Shown piece by piece: positions 31,430 through 44,383 of a stretch of DNA of 64,000 nt. Below the pieces are notes generated by a model. The model saw only the letters and a list, made by a program, of their open reading frames with translations, was not told where the DNA came from and did no database searches. Source of the stretch: Bidens hawaiensis (Eukaryota > Streptophyta > Magnoliopsida > Asterales > Asteraceae); NCBI GenBank assembly GCA_021521415.1, contig JAIQDT010003011.1:62001-126000 (forward strand), written 5' to 3'. Each line of letters starts with the position of its first letter. Position 1 is the stretch's first letter. A program made the position numbers and the translations under genes.

Positions 31430-34400
31430 AACAATTGAAGGTTTCGTCCTCGAAACCATTTGTGTAGGGAATAAGTGAGGGTAATTGTTTCGCATTTCTT
31501 GCTTCGATTCTTTTGTTAGATCATTTTCTATGTTTTAATTGTATTTTAGCTTGGGCTATTTCTTTATCCCAAGCTTCTGTGTAGTTAAATTTGTTTTTCA
31601 ATTTGATGTCATTTAGTACTACGTAGGTACTATCATCGGTAAAATATTTTCTTAGGTGCAATATGTGAAAAGTGTTATGTTCTCCAGAATTCCCTAGGTG
31701 GTTCTAAAAGGTGAGCGACCTTCCCTACATGTACTATGATTTTGAAAGGTTCTATGTATCAAGGTCTTAGTTGCCTATGCTTTCGGAATTGAATGATCCT
31801 TTTTTTTAGGAGAAACTTTAAGCATGATTAAATCTCATACCTTAAGTTTAATGGGGCGTCAACAGTTGTCAGTATATGACTAATATCAGTCTCATTCTAT
31901 CTTTAATCGAGCTCTGATTTGATCAAGTTTATGAGAAGTTAGGTTCACTATTTCGATGCTTCCTAAGCCCTTCTATCCTATCTCTCGCAAAAACGTAAGC
32001 GTTCTACGTTTTCTTTCAAATAGCCTTACATATGGAGGCACACCAATTACTAGAGTCATCATCATCATCATCGTACTCAGTATATCCCACCAATAGCAAT
32101 GCTATGGTAGGGTCTGAGGAGGGTAAGATGTAGACACCAATTACTAGAGTGATTACTATTATTGTAAGAAAAGTCTACTAACGGTAAATACTTATTCCAA
32201 CTGCCTTCAAAATCCAAGACACTTGCACACAACATACCTTCTAATGCCCGAATAATTCTTTCACTTTAGTCATTTGTTTGAGGATGCTACATAGTACTAA
32301 GAAGTATACGAGTGCCTATCTCTTCATGGAATTTTCTTCAAAATTGGGTGTCTCTAACTGAAACCATACTCACAATATCCCAGGTCGAGAATCTATCTCT
32401 TTAATGAATGTTTCAGCTAATCTCTCAAAAGAGTAGGTTTCTAGTACTGGTAGGAAGTGCACACCTTTTTGTTAAGCGGTCTAAATATGACCCAGATGTT
32501 GTTGAATCTTTTAGGAGTTTGGGGTAACTTAGTAATGAAATCCATTGTTAGGTGTTCCCACTTCAAAGTAGAAATTTCAAGAGTCTGTAACTCGTCATAT
32601 GATTTCTCGTGTTTTGCCTTAACTTGTAGATAACTTTTATATACATTTAACTATGTCGTTTTCCATAACACGCCACCAATAATCTATCTTTAAATTATAG
32701 TGCATTTTAGTAGTTTCTAGATGGACGTAATACCAGGTTTAGTGTGCCTCATTCGGTATTCTTTTCTTACTTCTCCTAATTTTAGATCAAATCATTACTT
32801 AACACCATTTTCATTTTCAGCTAATTCCATAACTTGTCCAAATATCATCTCTTTCTTTATGTTTTCCTCTTTTAAAGCCTCAGCCTGAGTTGCTTTTATT
32901 TATTTCATTAGATAAGAATTTAGGATTAACTTATGAGCTCTAACTTTAAGATGTGGATACTTTTATTTTATTTTATTTTTTGGCTTAGGCATCAGCTAAT
33001 ACGTTTTCCTTCCTTAGATGATATAGGATTTCACAATCATAATCCATTAAGGTCAACTATGTACACTGCCTCATATTCATATCCCTTTGGTCGAAGAAAT
33101 ACTTCAAACTTTTGTGATCTTTGTAGACTGTGCACTTAGTCTTGTACAGATAATATCTCCATTAGTGAGAGCGAAGGCCATTGTTGTAAGATCTATAGTC
33201 TCGTATGGTTTTAATTTCGAAAGGCATAAGCAATGAAATTACGTCGCTACATAAGTACACAACCTAATCCTTGATAAGAAGTATATGGATATATTACCAA
33301 TTTTTTTGTAAGGTCAATACTGGAGCTTCAGTTAGGCATATCTTCAATTTCTAGAAAGCTTTTTATTGGCTATCTACAACTTATTATCCTTTTTAGTTAG
33401 TTTTGTAAGGGTTGTTGCTATCCTAGCAAAATCATGGATGAATCATTTGCAATATTCGGTCAGTCCTAAGAAACTTCTTGTTTTAGTAGGTATCTTGGGG
33501 TGCTCTCATTTTGTTATAGCTTCTATCTTCATGGGATCTACTTATGTACCTTGAGAATTTATTTATGCCCTAAGAGTTGTACCTCTTGTAACCAAAATTC
33601 ACATTTTGAAAACCTGCATACATATTATGTCTTCTTAAGATTTCAACTTCCCGTAAGTGATGTGCATACTCATCTCGAGTCTTGGAGTAAACCAGAATAT
33701 TGTCAATAAATACGATACATATTTATCAACATTGGCTTACATACCTGATTCATAATGTCCTTAAATATAGTAGGTGCACTAGTTAACTCAAAGGACATGA
33801 CTAAGAATTCATAATGTCCATACCTAGTAGGGATCGCCCTTTTTTAATTTTAGTTCTTAATCTTTAATTGATTGTGTTTTAACCTTAAGTCGATTTTACA
33901 TAACCAACATGCTCCTTTTAACTAATCAAATAAATTACATATCCTAGGCAAGGGATACTTATTCATGATAGTTAACTTATTCAACTCATGATTGTCTATA
34001 CACATTCAAAGCGACCTATATTTTTTCTTCACAAACAAAATAGTGCATCCTTGAGTAAGATACTTGTTCGAATAAACACTATATTAAGTAACTCAAGTGT
34101 CGTATCCTTTGTTTTATCGCAAATGGCATGTTTCGAAAATAATTTCCATTGCGACAATTTACATTTGACTTTATAACGGAGCCACATTTCCCTTAAACTG
34201 CAATGGCTTGCTTAACACAAAGTTCTTGTACGTTAGCTTGGTTAATCATGTGTCAACTCTTGATGTATAATATTCTGAAGGTTTCTCTCTTACATACCTT
34301 TGTACATCTCAGTTAACCTCCCAAGAGGGTTCTATAACTCAACTAGTAGAAAGAAAATCTTGGCTTCAAAAGCCTTCCTTCCGGATAAATTATGCGGCTT

Positions 34401-34970
34401 ACTTGTGGTTATGTGAAGACACTTATCAATGATGGTTGCCTTCACATCGAATCTTTGAATTTTTCTTCCTTGTCATGTTCCTTTGTTAGGTATTCAATAC
34501 GTTTATTTTATTTTTATACTTTTTTGCTTGGTTTCCCAAATCACATGCCTAGGATATTCAACATAGGCCTTACACCGTTCTACTAGTTAAGGTACTCTTG
34601 ATTTCAACTAAGGCAATTATATATGCATATTCATCTATACGTTTTCCTTTTCTTCCTACTAACTACTAATTTTAGTAAAATACGATGTTCGCGAGAATTA
34701 TAGTGGTGCCATTCATTAACTTTCATACTGGCCAGGCGTGAAAGCAATCTATGATACACGCCATGATACTCCCAACTACCATATTTTGCCTTCATCGTAC
34801 CATGTTTAGAGCACACTTAACATTCTTTCTTGGGATGACCATATGTTGAATTCCGTTTAGTAATCCATATTCATACTTAGGTGTGTTTAATTCTCTATAT
34901 TAGAGTTTTAATCATCCTTATGCCTAAGATATTCTGGTTAAAGCTTAGGCATTCCCACAAGATACCTAAT
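31430..34970 (-). pseudogene. Element 1 gypsy pol relic (heavily decayed)
   Basis: Minus-strand frames with many stops spell, from right to left: a weak zinc-knuckle remnant (about 34830), RT with [20 protein letters not shown] near 33780-33830, RNase H with DHKSLKYFFDQRDMNMRQ and then DYDCEILYH near 33010-33110, integrase with HPQTN, SERIIRALEGML and GSWNKYLPLVDFSYNNSN near 32190-32310, and a chromodomain remnant with QLKHRK and then GFEDET near 31440-31530. Only about 100 bp separate the zinc knuckle from the primer-binding site, so almost all of gag is deleted. It is too broken for any activity. Confidence 0.85.
32057..32134 (-). mobile_element. SINE 3' end, 16-bp TSD
   Basis: 78 bp, on the minus strand, containing CTACATCTTACCCTCCTCAG, GGTGGGATATACTGAGTACG and a (GAT)n tail. 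Direct repeats CACCAATTACTAGAGT flank it (32041-32056 and 32135-32150). The inner sequence resembles the 3' part of tRNA-derived plant SINEs; the 5' tRNA-like head is missing. It inserted into the integrase region of element 1. Confidence 0.8.
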
Positions 34971-34985
34971 TCGCTAAAACCTTAG

Positions 34986-34997
34986 GCTCTGATACCA
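34986..34997 (-). promoter_or_regulatory. Primer-binding site, element 1
   Basis: TGGTATCAGAGC on the minus strand, three bases after the LTR end. It matches the initiator tRNA-Met 3' end. Confidence 0.85.
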
Positions 34998-35000
34998 ACT

Positions 35001-35507
35001 TGCCATATCCTACCCAGGATGAGGTACTTATAGTGACCAGTCAGAACATACTTGCAGGGAAACCTAATCTTATATAAAAACTAAAATATTTGTTCCATGT
35101 CTAACTATTTCACATGCTACAAAATGTAATGGTAATAGGATAAAAAGTCTAAACTCTTAAAACACTTAGCTGCTAACTCCATGCCCTTATTTATCAACCT
35201 GTAAACATGCTCAGGTAAAAATACGTCAACGCAGATCTGGTGAATCACATAAACCAAAATATTTAAAATAACTGATACTAAAACAATTTTATTATTCAGG
35301 TATGAGCTCATTGCATGCCATGTCATGCCATAATTATAATCTGCTCGCTTCACATTAAAGTCGAGTCAACATTATATATTTGTGCATACAGACTTCACTC
35401 AAGTCTGCTGCTGTATTAAGTGCATGTCCCCTCAGAAAAATATAATGATCATTATAATATATATAACACCTTGGGTGCCACACCATATGCGCCATGCAAA
35501 TACATGA
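35001..35507 (-). repeat. 5' LTR of element 1, interrupted
   Basis: Pairs with 23497-24005. Element 2 inserts after ACATGA at 35507. The remainder of this LTR is not seen in the window. Confidence 0.8.
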
Positions 35508-37649
35508 TGCAACACCCCGACCAAAGGCAGCGGAACATGCTGGGCGTAACGTATTGATTGGACAGTAGCTCAAAAGGCGGTAATTAAAGCGACAATAATT
35601 ATTTAATTTCATTAACATTAAACAAGTACACAATTGCAATAATCAAATCATATAAATATTTTGAATAAATATCTGAGGCCAACTAACTATCTTCGATCTT
35701 GATTACATCAAATACTTGAACTTGTAGCATGTATAAAAATAGAGTTTATCAACATGAATGTTGGTAATAATACATAAGATTTAGTTATATATATATATAG
35801 GTAAATCACAATTCATATATAAATTAAAATTCATAAGAAAATGTAAACAACTAAATAGATGTTAACCCGTTCCTATTGATACAAAATCAATGTACTTGGC
35901 TTAGCGTATGATCATACTAGATGAGAATAGATAAGGACGAGATACCAACTACCAAACATAAAATAAACATTTAAGCACATAAAGCATAATCATAGAGCAT
36001 GCAATAAACAAACATACACATATATTGAATGGATGAGGTAATAAAACATGAGAAAAGTGAATAAGGTATACATGCTACCCCCAAAATACAAAAGATGAAA
36101 AAAGGGGTATGTAAACTCACCTTAACGAGTGGATTAACGAAAATGAGATGGCAATAAAAATTAAGATAAAAGCGGTCGAGCTCCTCGGGATACGTCAACA
36201 AAAGTCCCTAGTTGTTATTGATAATATTAAATAATTATAACGAGAAAAGAAGGAAAAATAAAAAGATAAACCAATCTTACGACGGATTGGGGATTCGATT
36301 GGGGTTTTAAGTAAAATTGCAATTAAAATGTTATTAACTTAATTATTATAAATTTTTGAATAATATAGGTACACTAAAGAAACTATACAATTAATATAAT
36401 GAAACACGACATTTTAGTCGGGTTAAAAAAAGATTTGGAGTCCTTTAGGGTTTTAAACTACTAGTATTATTATTATTGTTGTTCTTGTTGTTGTTGTTAG
36501 CATTTCGTTTTTATTTTCAAATGAATAAATAAATTAACTAATATATGTATATATATATTAATGCAAAAGTTAAACCAAAATTTCTTTTGAACATCTAAAA
36601 TAGTTAGGTTTATTAAGTGAGTGGTAAAACATATATCAGTTACTTTCTATATATATATATATATATATATGGAATAAAAGAAAAGGAAAGAAAAAGAAAA
36701 GAGAAAAAAATATCAAACCTGATCCAGGTGGGTTCGGACTTGCGCCCTGGCCCGTTCCAAAAATCTAAGCAATCATGCACCAGCCATTAGGCTGGTGCCT
36801 TAACTTGTAAATGAAAATGGTTTGCAAAATAGTTATATGAACATAAACTTCATCCCCAATTATTCATAAACAAACCCTAGATTCCGAATCCCCTTGATTG
36901 TTCATTATTGATTGCAATTGGTTTAGGGGTTTCATTAAGCAAAAAAAAATCGATCAAACAACCCATAATAATTACCCATTTAGGTGATGAATTTAGGGAG
37001 AACGGTGGCTAGAGTTCGCGGTTCTGAACTTGATCATGAAACTGGTATAAAGGGCTTGGTCTGTTGCAATTAAGTTATGGGGTTGAGTCATGATGTTGAG
37101 AGGAAGGTGTGGTGTCGTTTAATTGAATTATAAACGAGTATTTATAGTGATTTAAGAGCAAGTAAGCAGCGGTTCGTTTAGATTTAAGAGCGAATCAATA
37201 GCTGTCAATTAGTCATTGTTTTCCAAGATTAAGGTGTCGGTGGAACGCGTTTAGGGTCAAGAATGATTTGGTAATAATCAATTTCATGCTTTTGGCCGGA
37301 TTTTACTGATTAAAGATGGCAAGGTGGTGGTCATTGGTGGCAACGGTAAGAAGGAAAGAGTAGGGAAAAAAATATAATATTTTGGTTAATTTTCAAATTG
37401 GTCCTTAGATTTAGGTGGTGGGTGCAAAGTGGTTTAAGGTTAGATAGAGGGGTATTATTGCACATACTCGATAGTTCTAATGTTTTATCAACTAAACGAA
37501 ACTAACCCGAGTGGATTGTAACAAAATAATAACCACATAAAATATTAATTTATTGAGTTTATTCAATAACGAACGTTTGAATAAATAATGAAACAAAAGA
37601 TAAGAATAACCGGGCTGGGTTTCGGGTTTTAAAAATAATGAATGTTACA
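35508..37649 (-). repeat. 3' LTR of element 2
   Basis: 2142 bp, plus-strand start TGCAACACCCCGACC and end GAATGTTACA. The first 640 bp match 41427-42079, and 1385-2247 in reverse. It contains TATATA runs at 36648-36670, GTT-rich and ATT-rich simple repeats near 36460-36500, and a GC-rich island around 36720-36805. Confidence 0.85.
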
Positions 37650-38768
37650 GTATTCCCAACTTTTTGGAAATTTCGTCTCGAAATTAAGAAAAAACATAAC
37701 ATAAAGAAAAAAAATAAGTATCAAGGGAGTACCAAGGAAGAAAATATTCACAATTTTTTCTTATACTAAAAATAACACTGTTTTTCGAGTGACCCGGATA
37801 ACGCTACAAACAAAAAATATGATAAGGACACTTATATATAGGATATACCAACAGCATATCCATCATGCCCTTATCATATCGATATTTGTAGTGTTACCCA
37901 AAATCACCCTAGGTTCTGGGTTATGACACACAACCATATTCACTATGAGTCCCATGCGAAGATTTTGATAATTATGCGCGCACTCATAATTAATTAGATC
38001 GTCGCATGATGCACATAGTTCATCCCGTTGTGTGGGTTCGAAAACAAGGTAAAAGAAAACTTTTTAAATCAAAATTTAAATGGAATTAATCACTCAAGAG
38101 AAATGAAACTACATAAATGGGTGAAATTTGATGATCTCAAATAACTAGTAAACAATTTTGCAAAATATAACAAATGGTTAAAGTTAGTCATTAAAAGTAA
38201 TAACAACAAAATGAAAGAAATAGATAGAGGAAACTTTGAAATTAAATGAATAATTTACACATTCAATGAATAGGAGTACAAAATTAACAAATAAGTATTC
38301 ACATAGATAGGTTCACATAACAAACAACTCACATGATTGAAGAAATATAATATAGATGAGGCTTGAAGTCAAGATTATAAAATCGGATGAGAAAAGGGTA
38401 CCATGAGAATGAGGTGAGCTTTGGGGAATTTGGGTAGTCATGTATTAAAATATCGAAATAAAATTTGTACCTATGACTCCTATTAGATAACTATGTACAA
38501 CACATGTTCATAGTCCCAATTTCTAAAACAAAACGTTTGTAGGAAATCAGTCATAGGTAGTTCATGATACAAATATGGTACTATTAGATAACCACGCACA
38601 TCACCATGCACAGATTCTCGGTAAATAACCGGTCACTGGAAATGTGATAATAAATTGGGTATTAATAAATAGTGCAATAAATGACATAATAGAAGTAGAT
38701 GAGGATATATAACCATGATTCTCATTCATAACAAAACTTGAGATTTAAATGAAGTCATTACATTAGGT
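37650..38768 (-). other. Non-coding 3' interior of element 2
   Basis: No frame is supported between the gag end and the LTR. The edge has the purine-rich AAAAGTTGGGAATAC (minus strand). An inverted repeat is at 37788-37902. Related phrases with ATTAGATAAC and CACATGTTCATAG recur near 38480 and 38583. Confidence 0.6.
37788..37902. repeat. Imperfect inverted repeat in element 2
   Basis: GGATAACGCTACAAACAAAA and ATATGATAAGG pair with a mirrored CCTTATCATAT and ATTTGTAGTGTTACCC. Arms are about 32 bp, with a ~50-bp loop itself containing GGATATACC/GCATATCC. It could form an RNA stem-loop downstream of gag. Confidence 0.65.
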
Positions 38769-38819
38769 TTAAAATAAAAAGAACTCGATAAATAAACATC
38801 TCTTATGTAGCATGTATTC

Positions 38820-40265
38820 TTGAAATGTGAGGCTTAGACTTATGAACCGTTGATGTAACACACTTTTCCTTGAGTACCTTGAGCAACTTGCTGAACTTGA
38901 GGTTGGTTGGGTGGGTTTTGGTTGGTTTGGGTATTGGGAATAGGTTGGGCTTGAATTTCTTGAATGGATTGGGCTTGGATTAGTTGAGGTTGATTCACTT
39001 GGGCTTTGTTGAATTAGGCTTGGGTAAAATGGGTTGGATAAACTTGGGCTTGATAGGATTGATATTGAGTGGATTGGGCTAGGTAGGTTGGAATTTGGTT
39101 CATGTATGCGAGTCTTGGGCATGCATTGCGGAAATGGCTAGGATCTCCACAATTGTAACAAGCCTTAATAGTTGAGGGTGCTTGGGTAAACGGCTGAGCA
39201 TAAGGTAAAGCTTGGGTTGGGTAAGAGGTGAGGTAAATGGTTGAATCATTGATCGGTTAAGTTCATTACTTGTGCTAAAGAGGTGACCAAAACGACCGCT
39301 ATGAGTGCATTGATGACATTTGAGGTTAGGTGAATGGTGGAATTTACACGTATCACATAAAGGGTGGGGGTCCTGTGTAGGGCTTCTGGTGGGTTGGGCT
39401 TGTTGGGCTTGCGATTGGGCCGAGACATAGTTTTGGGAATTTGACTTTCTTTTGTTGTTGCGGTAATAGGGTGAATTGTTGTTGTTGTTGTTGTTGTTGT
39501 TATGTTTGGAGGATTCGGGCTTAGAGGATTTGGTCTTGGATTCTTTGATGGGCTCGGGTGCGGGCCTATCGTTGGGCTTCTTGGAATTCTTCCGCGTCAA
39601 GGTCCCGACCTTAAGGTGGTTCTCGATGAGGGTGCCGGCTAGGGTAATGACATCATGAAGATCCTTCGGATCACGACTTAGAACTGAATCTTGGATTTGC
39701 ATCGGCAAACCCGTGATATACTTGTCAATGGCACACTCCAAGGCAGTGACCATGTGTTGAATGAGGAGGCTCAATTCTTCGAACCGGTTGTTGTAGACGG
39801 TATTATCACCACTATCTTGTTTTAAGTTCTAGAACTCCTCTTCCAACTTACGGAGTTCGTATTTTGGGCAGAATTGTTCCAATAAGAGCTTCTTGAGGTC
39901 CTCCCATGGTAGGGCCATGGCAACTTCTGCCCCAAGCGAGTACTTTTTGCTATTATACCAAGTAAGCTTCTTGAGGCGTATGTGGTCTTCTTTTCTTCCG
40001 GGCACGCACAATGGAGGAATACGCTTTCCATGTGCTCAAACCATTGGAGGAGGGTGGTAGCACCCTTGGATCCAAGGTAATCGGTCGAGTTAGCATTCGT
40101 AAATTGCTAGAATGAGAAAACAGTTGGGTTTGGGTTCACGGGAGTATTGGCAGCGGCATTCACGGTTTGGAGTTGAGAGATTAGTATTGGGAGGGCTTCC
40201 GCGATTCCCTTTGTAATGCGAGACGACATGCTGTTGCCAGAGTTGCCGGTGCGACGATTACGCTT
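38820..40265 (-). pseudogene. Element 2 gag
   Basis: Minus-strand gag split over frames. It starts near 40265 (GNSMSSRITKGIAEALPILI), continues through the gag domain (GATTLLQWFEHMESVF), then 39100-39774 with ALECAIDKYITGLPMQIQDS, an (N)9 run and CDTCKFHHSPNLKC. It reaches CCHC knuckle CYNCGDPSHFRNAC near 39115-39160 and a long Gln/Pro/Asn-rich tail to about 38820. Gag forms the particle and binds RNA. At least one stop and two frameshifts break it. The Asn run is coded by a GTT/AAC microsatellite at 39477-39500. Confidence 0.75.
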
Positions 40266-40289
40266 GATGAGCCGGAGGAAGACATGCTA

Positions 40290-41411
40290 CAAGGACGAAA
40301 TTTAAAAATTTATTAGGTTTTGGGGTAAATTGTATAACTATGCAAAATTTCGAGTTTTGTGAAAATTCATAAGGGTACAAAATAAAAATTTTTATAAACC
40401 TTAACTTGGAGTATTGATAAACTTAATAATTAAAAAAAGTAATAAAACTTAAGTCGAGGGTTGAGACGCACATGAACCACCATGAGATTGTCCCAACAAA
40501 ATGAGAGAATCATCATTCATAACAAAATAAAAACAAAAATCTCATCATTGAAATATCCATGTATCACCATGGCTTAATTTTCCAACAATAGATTTAAAAT
40601 TAATTGAAATCGAGGTAAGGGCATTGATGTGAATGGTTTGGGTATCCATGTATCACCATGGCTTTTCCACCAATTCTTTCAAGTAAAACATTATAAGGAA
40701 GAACCGAGTTTAGCCACGTATCACCGTGAATTCGGTTATAAATTAAACGCGTGATCGTCACATGACAACGATTGATACAATGAGGGTAGTTGATTCGTGA
40801 AGGTTTGGTGTGAATGTGTGATACACTTTGGCCTAATAGGTTTCACACCCACACCAAACCCTCTAGGAAGGCAACCGGGTCTCGCGGTTGATCGAGATTT
40901 GTGCGCATTGCTCCTTAGGCTCGCAAGCCTTGGGGTCAAGGGTTCGGTGTACAAGTGTGTTCCCCTTCCAGTTACTACGTATCCGTCACACAAATTATTC
41001 TCAAGGAGAGGGGATTAAAAAGGTGATATTTCTTAAGGAAATTCCCAATTAAAAAAAAACAACTAGGGTTTGAGAAATAAATAAATAATTAAATTTCATC
41101 ATTGTTTTGAGGAAAAATGTTTTGATATATGGCATAGCCTTGGAATAGTGTGTGATTTTTGTGTACAAGAATAATATCAAATCATCAAGTAGTATCTAAG
41201 CTACGCTAATAGGTCGTTTTGAGGAAAAATGTTTTGATATATGGCATAGCCTTGGAATAGTGTGTGATTTTTGTGTACAAGAATAATATCAAATCATCAA
41301 GTAGTATCTAAGCTACCGCAATTAATCATATAAAATAGGGTGCAAAAACGTACAGGGACCCTAAGCATGCTAATAGGTCGTTATATCTAACCACCTATCT
41401 TATAGCCTTCG
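40290..41411 (-). other. 5' leader of element 2
   Basis: Untranslated region between the primer-binding site and gag. It contains repeated short phrases ATCCATGTATCACCATGGC (about 40553 and 40646) and related CACGTATCACCGTG. No ORF of known type. Confidence 0.55.
41103..41328. repeat. 113-bp tandem duplication
   Basis: The unit begins GTTTTGAGGAAAAATG and ends TAAGCTAC plus GCTAATAGGTC. The two copies are almost identical, so this is recent. The linking GCTAATAGGTCGTT occurs once more at about 41368, suggesting slippage or unequal crossover at that motif. Confidence 0.85.
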
Positions 41412-41423
41412 GCTCCGATACCA
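41412..41423 (-). promoter_or_regulatory. Primer-binding site, element 2
   Basis: TGGTATCGGAGC on the minus strand, one mismatch from the initiator tRNA-Met complement. Confidence 0.8.
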
Positions 41424-41426
41424 ATA

Positions 41427-42079
41427 TGTCACACCCCTATCAAAGGCGGCGGAACATGCCGTGGCGTACGTATTGATTGAAAAGTAGCTCAAAAAACACT
41501 AATTAAAGAGAATAATTATTTAATTTGATTAACATTAAACGAGTACACAATTGCAATAATCGAATCATATACAAATTTTGAATAAATAACCTAAGGCCAT
41601 TAACTATCTTCGATCTTGATTACATCAAATACTTGAACCTGTAGAATGTATAAAAATAGAGTTTATCAAGACGAATGTTGGTGAGAATACAAAAGTTTTA
41701 GTTATATATATATATATAGGTAAATCACAATTCATATGTAAATAATGAGTATTACAATTTATATGAAAATATAAACAACTAAATAGATGTGGATCAATTC
41801 TTATTGATACAAAATCAATATACTTGGGTGAATGTATAATCATACTAGATGAGAATAGATAAGGTCGAGATACCAACCACCAAACATAAAATAAATATTT
41901 AAGCACATAAAGCAGAATCATAGAGCATGTAATAAACACAGATAAACATATGTTGAATTGTGTTTTGAATGGATAAGGTAATACAACATGAGAAAAGTGA
42001 ATAAGGTATACATGCTACCCCCAAAATACAAAATATGGAAAAAGGGGTATGCAAACTCACCTTAACGAGTGGATTAACG
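41427..42079 (-). repeat. 5' LTR of element 2, truncated
   Basis: Matches the first part of 35508-36150. It stops at GGATTAACG, where element 3 begins; the same phrase continues uninterrupted in the other LTR at about 36138. Confidence 0.85.
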
Positions 42080-44037
42080 TGTAACGCCTGTTAATTTCAG
42101 TTAAAAGAATTAAAGCCTATAAAGTATGTACATTTCTCGGGATTTATCCGGCAATCCTCGGAGACCCTCTCGTCATTCCGTTACGTTAAATTAATTCACT
42201 TTTCATACAACTTGCTACATCTTTCCAACTCAAGTGACTAGAGTGTAATATTTTATATTATAATAAAAAACCCTAGCCCGTCTCCCTTTGGCCGATCGGA
42301 GTAGAGCAGCAGCCATAGGGGCTCGTTTTTCTTTTCTTGCAGCCAATTCCAAGAATAAAACTTCAATTCAAGGTTAGTCCAATGTTCCTACTAGTCTTCT
42401 ACACCTTAAACCATCTTTATATCTCGCGTATTGATCGTAAACCGCTTGTTTTAGGCTTACCGGGTGGCTGTCCATTCAAGCACTTTCGGGGTTGTTTTGG
42501 TTAAGGTTTTCACTCCATAATCTTCCTAGGTATGTCTCGTATATCATACTTTAGTATCGTGAATTTTGGCATTCGTTAGGTTGGTCAATTGTTGATGAAG
42601 TGAAACTAGAATTCGGTTGACTAGTTTGTGAATTGTGGTGTCTAGCGCGTTGTTTGTGAGAATTAACAACCAATTCGAATGTTGTAGCCTCGGTATAATT
42701 TTTTGGCTGTATGAAACTGATATTTTAAGGTATTGGGGCTGAATTGGTTGTGGGTTACTCAAACGGGTCGGTACAACGCGTATTCGCGTTTATTGAATAG
42801 TTGGTGCGTTGTGCTTGTGAGTTACCGACCCATCCAACTCGTGTAGTGTCGTGTGGGCTAGTAGGCTGTGAATTTATCAAATTGGGTCCACACTGGGCTG
42901 AGTTGGATGTTAAGGGCCTAAACAACTCTTAAACGCGCATATTCGTCTCACCTAGTACTTCCGGGGGTAATTTGGGAATTTTTTATTCTCGGGGGTATCT
43001 AAGGGTCGTTTTGGTAGATACGAGGCCCGGGGGGCTGTTTTAATCGAACTTGGTGAGGTTGAGGCTTTAGGTAACTTGAACCATATTAGAACACCTCGTA
43101 GGATAAACGAGTCCCTTCGGTATCGTTAGTAACTATTGTATATAATCCGACAGGCGCATGAGTTGTGGAATTACTTAGCGGCCCTCTAGCTTGTGGTGAC
43201 TTGGTGCCTCGTGTCAGTTGAGTTCATGATGCCCTTTTCACTCTTTTCAAGTTTTGGGCTAGCATACACACCTAACTGATTTTGCTTGATGAACCGTTTA
43301 AATTATTTTGCATGGGCTTACTTATATTAGAGTACGTCTTGGAATGATATTTATGTATGTTTGCACGTATGTTATATTATTGCCTATGATTAGTGATGTT
43401 AGTTAGTTATTACTAACTATGGATGTTTGTGTATGCCTACTTTGTGTTTGCATACGGTGGTGATCTGCTCGCGTGGCATGATCACCATCGGATGGAATGT
43501 TACGTGTTTGGATTGTACGTGTGCTCGATCCTGATGTTATTACTTGGATGTTATGCATAGGGATATAATTATATAGATATATAAGTATGACTACTTATCA
43601 TTTATTATGGCCTAACTGCTCATATCCCGTATTATATCTAAACTATTGGAATGATTTATATAAATTTCAATTATTAAAACTTGAACTCACTCATCTCAAG
43701 CTGACTTTGTGTGTATGTTAGTGTGAGTTTCAGGTTAGGAGGAGGATGCTTACCGCTTGGACGTGCTCGAGACTACTTGGACGGTTGATGGCATATATAG
43801 TCGGGGGTTTCAATAATGAACACTTTTCTTTTCAATTATTACTAGACATATTTAAAATTTGGTTTTGGGCATAATTCCCGGGTTTTGGGAACTTGTTTTA
43901 GTACTTATGATTTTTCGCTGATTTTATACTCGAAACTAGTTTTTAACATGAAATGAACTGTCTTGGGTTTAAAAATTTTTGTTAAGTTTTCCTGCTTGAT
44001 TACCAACTATAGGATTCCCGGGATTCGGGGTCTTACA
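42080..44037 (+). repeat. 5' LTR of element 3
   Basis: 1958 bp, TGTAACGCCTG to GGGGTCTTACA. It contains a promoter-like stretch and the leader motif AAACTTCAATTCAAGGTTAG near 42360. It is a relative of the solo LTR at 17565-21028. Confidence 0.9.
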
Positions 44038-44040
44038 AGT

Positions 44041-44052
44041 TGGTATCAGAGC
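44041..44052 (+). promoter_or_regulatory. Primer-binding site, element 3
   Basis: TGGTATCAGAGC, three bases after the LTR; initiator tRNA-Met type. Confidence 0.9.
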
Positions 44053-44383
44053 TATGGTTCGAGGAATCCGAGCATTCCTGAATGTTTGGACTCGAACTGT
44101 AAGAGAAAAGACTAGATATGCCAACCGCGAGTAGCTGCATGCCAAGAGGTAAGTTTAACTGTTTAGTCATTCTTTTGAGTTCTAAAGTTCCATTATATGA
44201 TTAATTGTTTAAGTGTTAGATGGAATGCAATGTGGTTAGGGGCAGGGGTGCTTAGAACGGGCGAGTAAAGTAAACGACTAATTACACTTGATCAACGTCA
44301 TTAGCAGTTTACCCTTGCCTTACATGTTCTAAATACTACTTGTACTTGACCGTGTTAAAATTCTGTCTTTGTAGGGATAAGTC
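44053..44383 (+). other. Leader of element 3
   Basis: Untranslated sequence between PBS and the gag ATG. It includes AAGAGGTAAG-like and TTTGTAGGG-like splice-type sequences (44152 and 44370), which could bound a leader intron. Confidence 0.4.

Larger units (their letters stand above)
35508..42079 (-). mobile_element. Element 2: gag-only gypsy element
   Basis: Minus-strand element with 3' LTR 35508-37649, a 3.78 kb interior and a 5' LTR from 41427 that is broken at 42079 by element 3. The interior has a primer-binding site, a leader and gag only. No protease, RT, RNase H or integrase motif is visible. It would have depended on a relative for enzymes. Confidence 0.8.

Noticed and set aside
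36715..36810. tRNA-like GGTTCGGAC box in a GC-rich island
   Set aside because: There is a weak B-box resemblance only. No cloverleaf, acceptor stem or A box can be drawn, and it lies inside the element 2 LTR.
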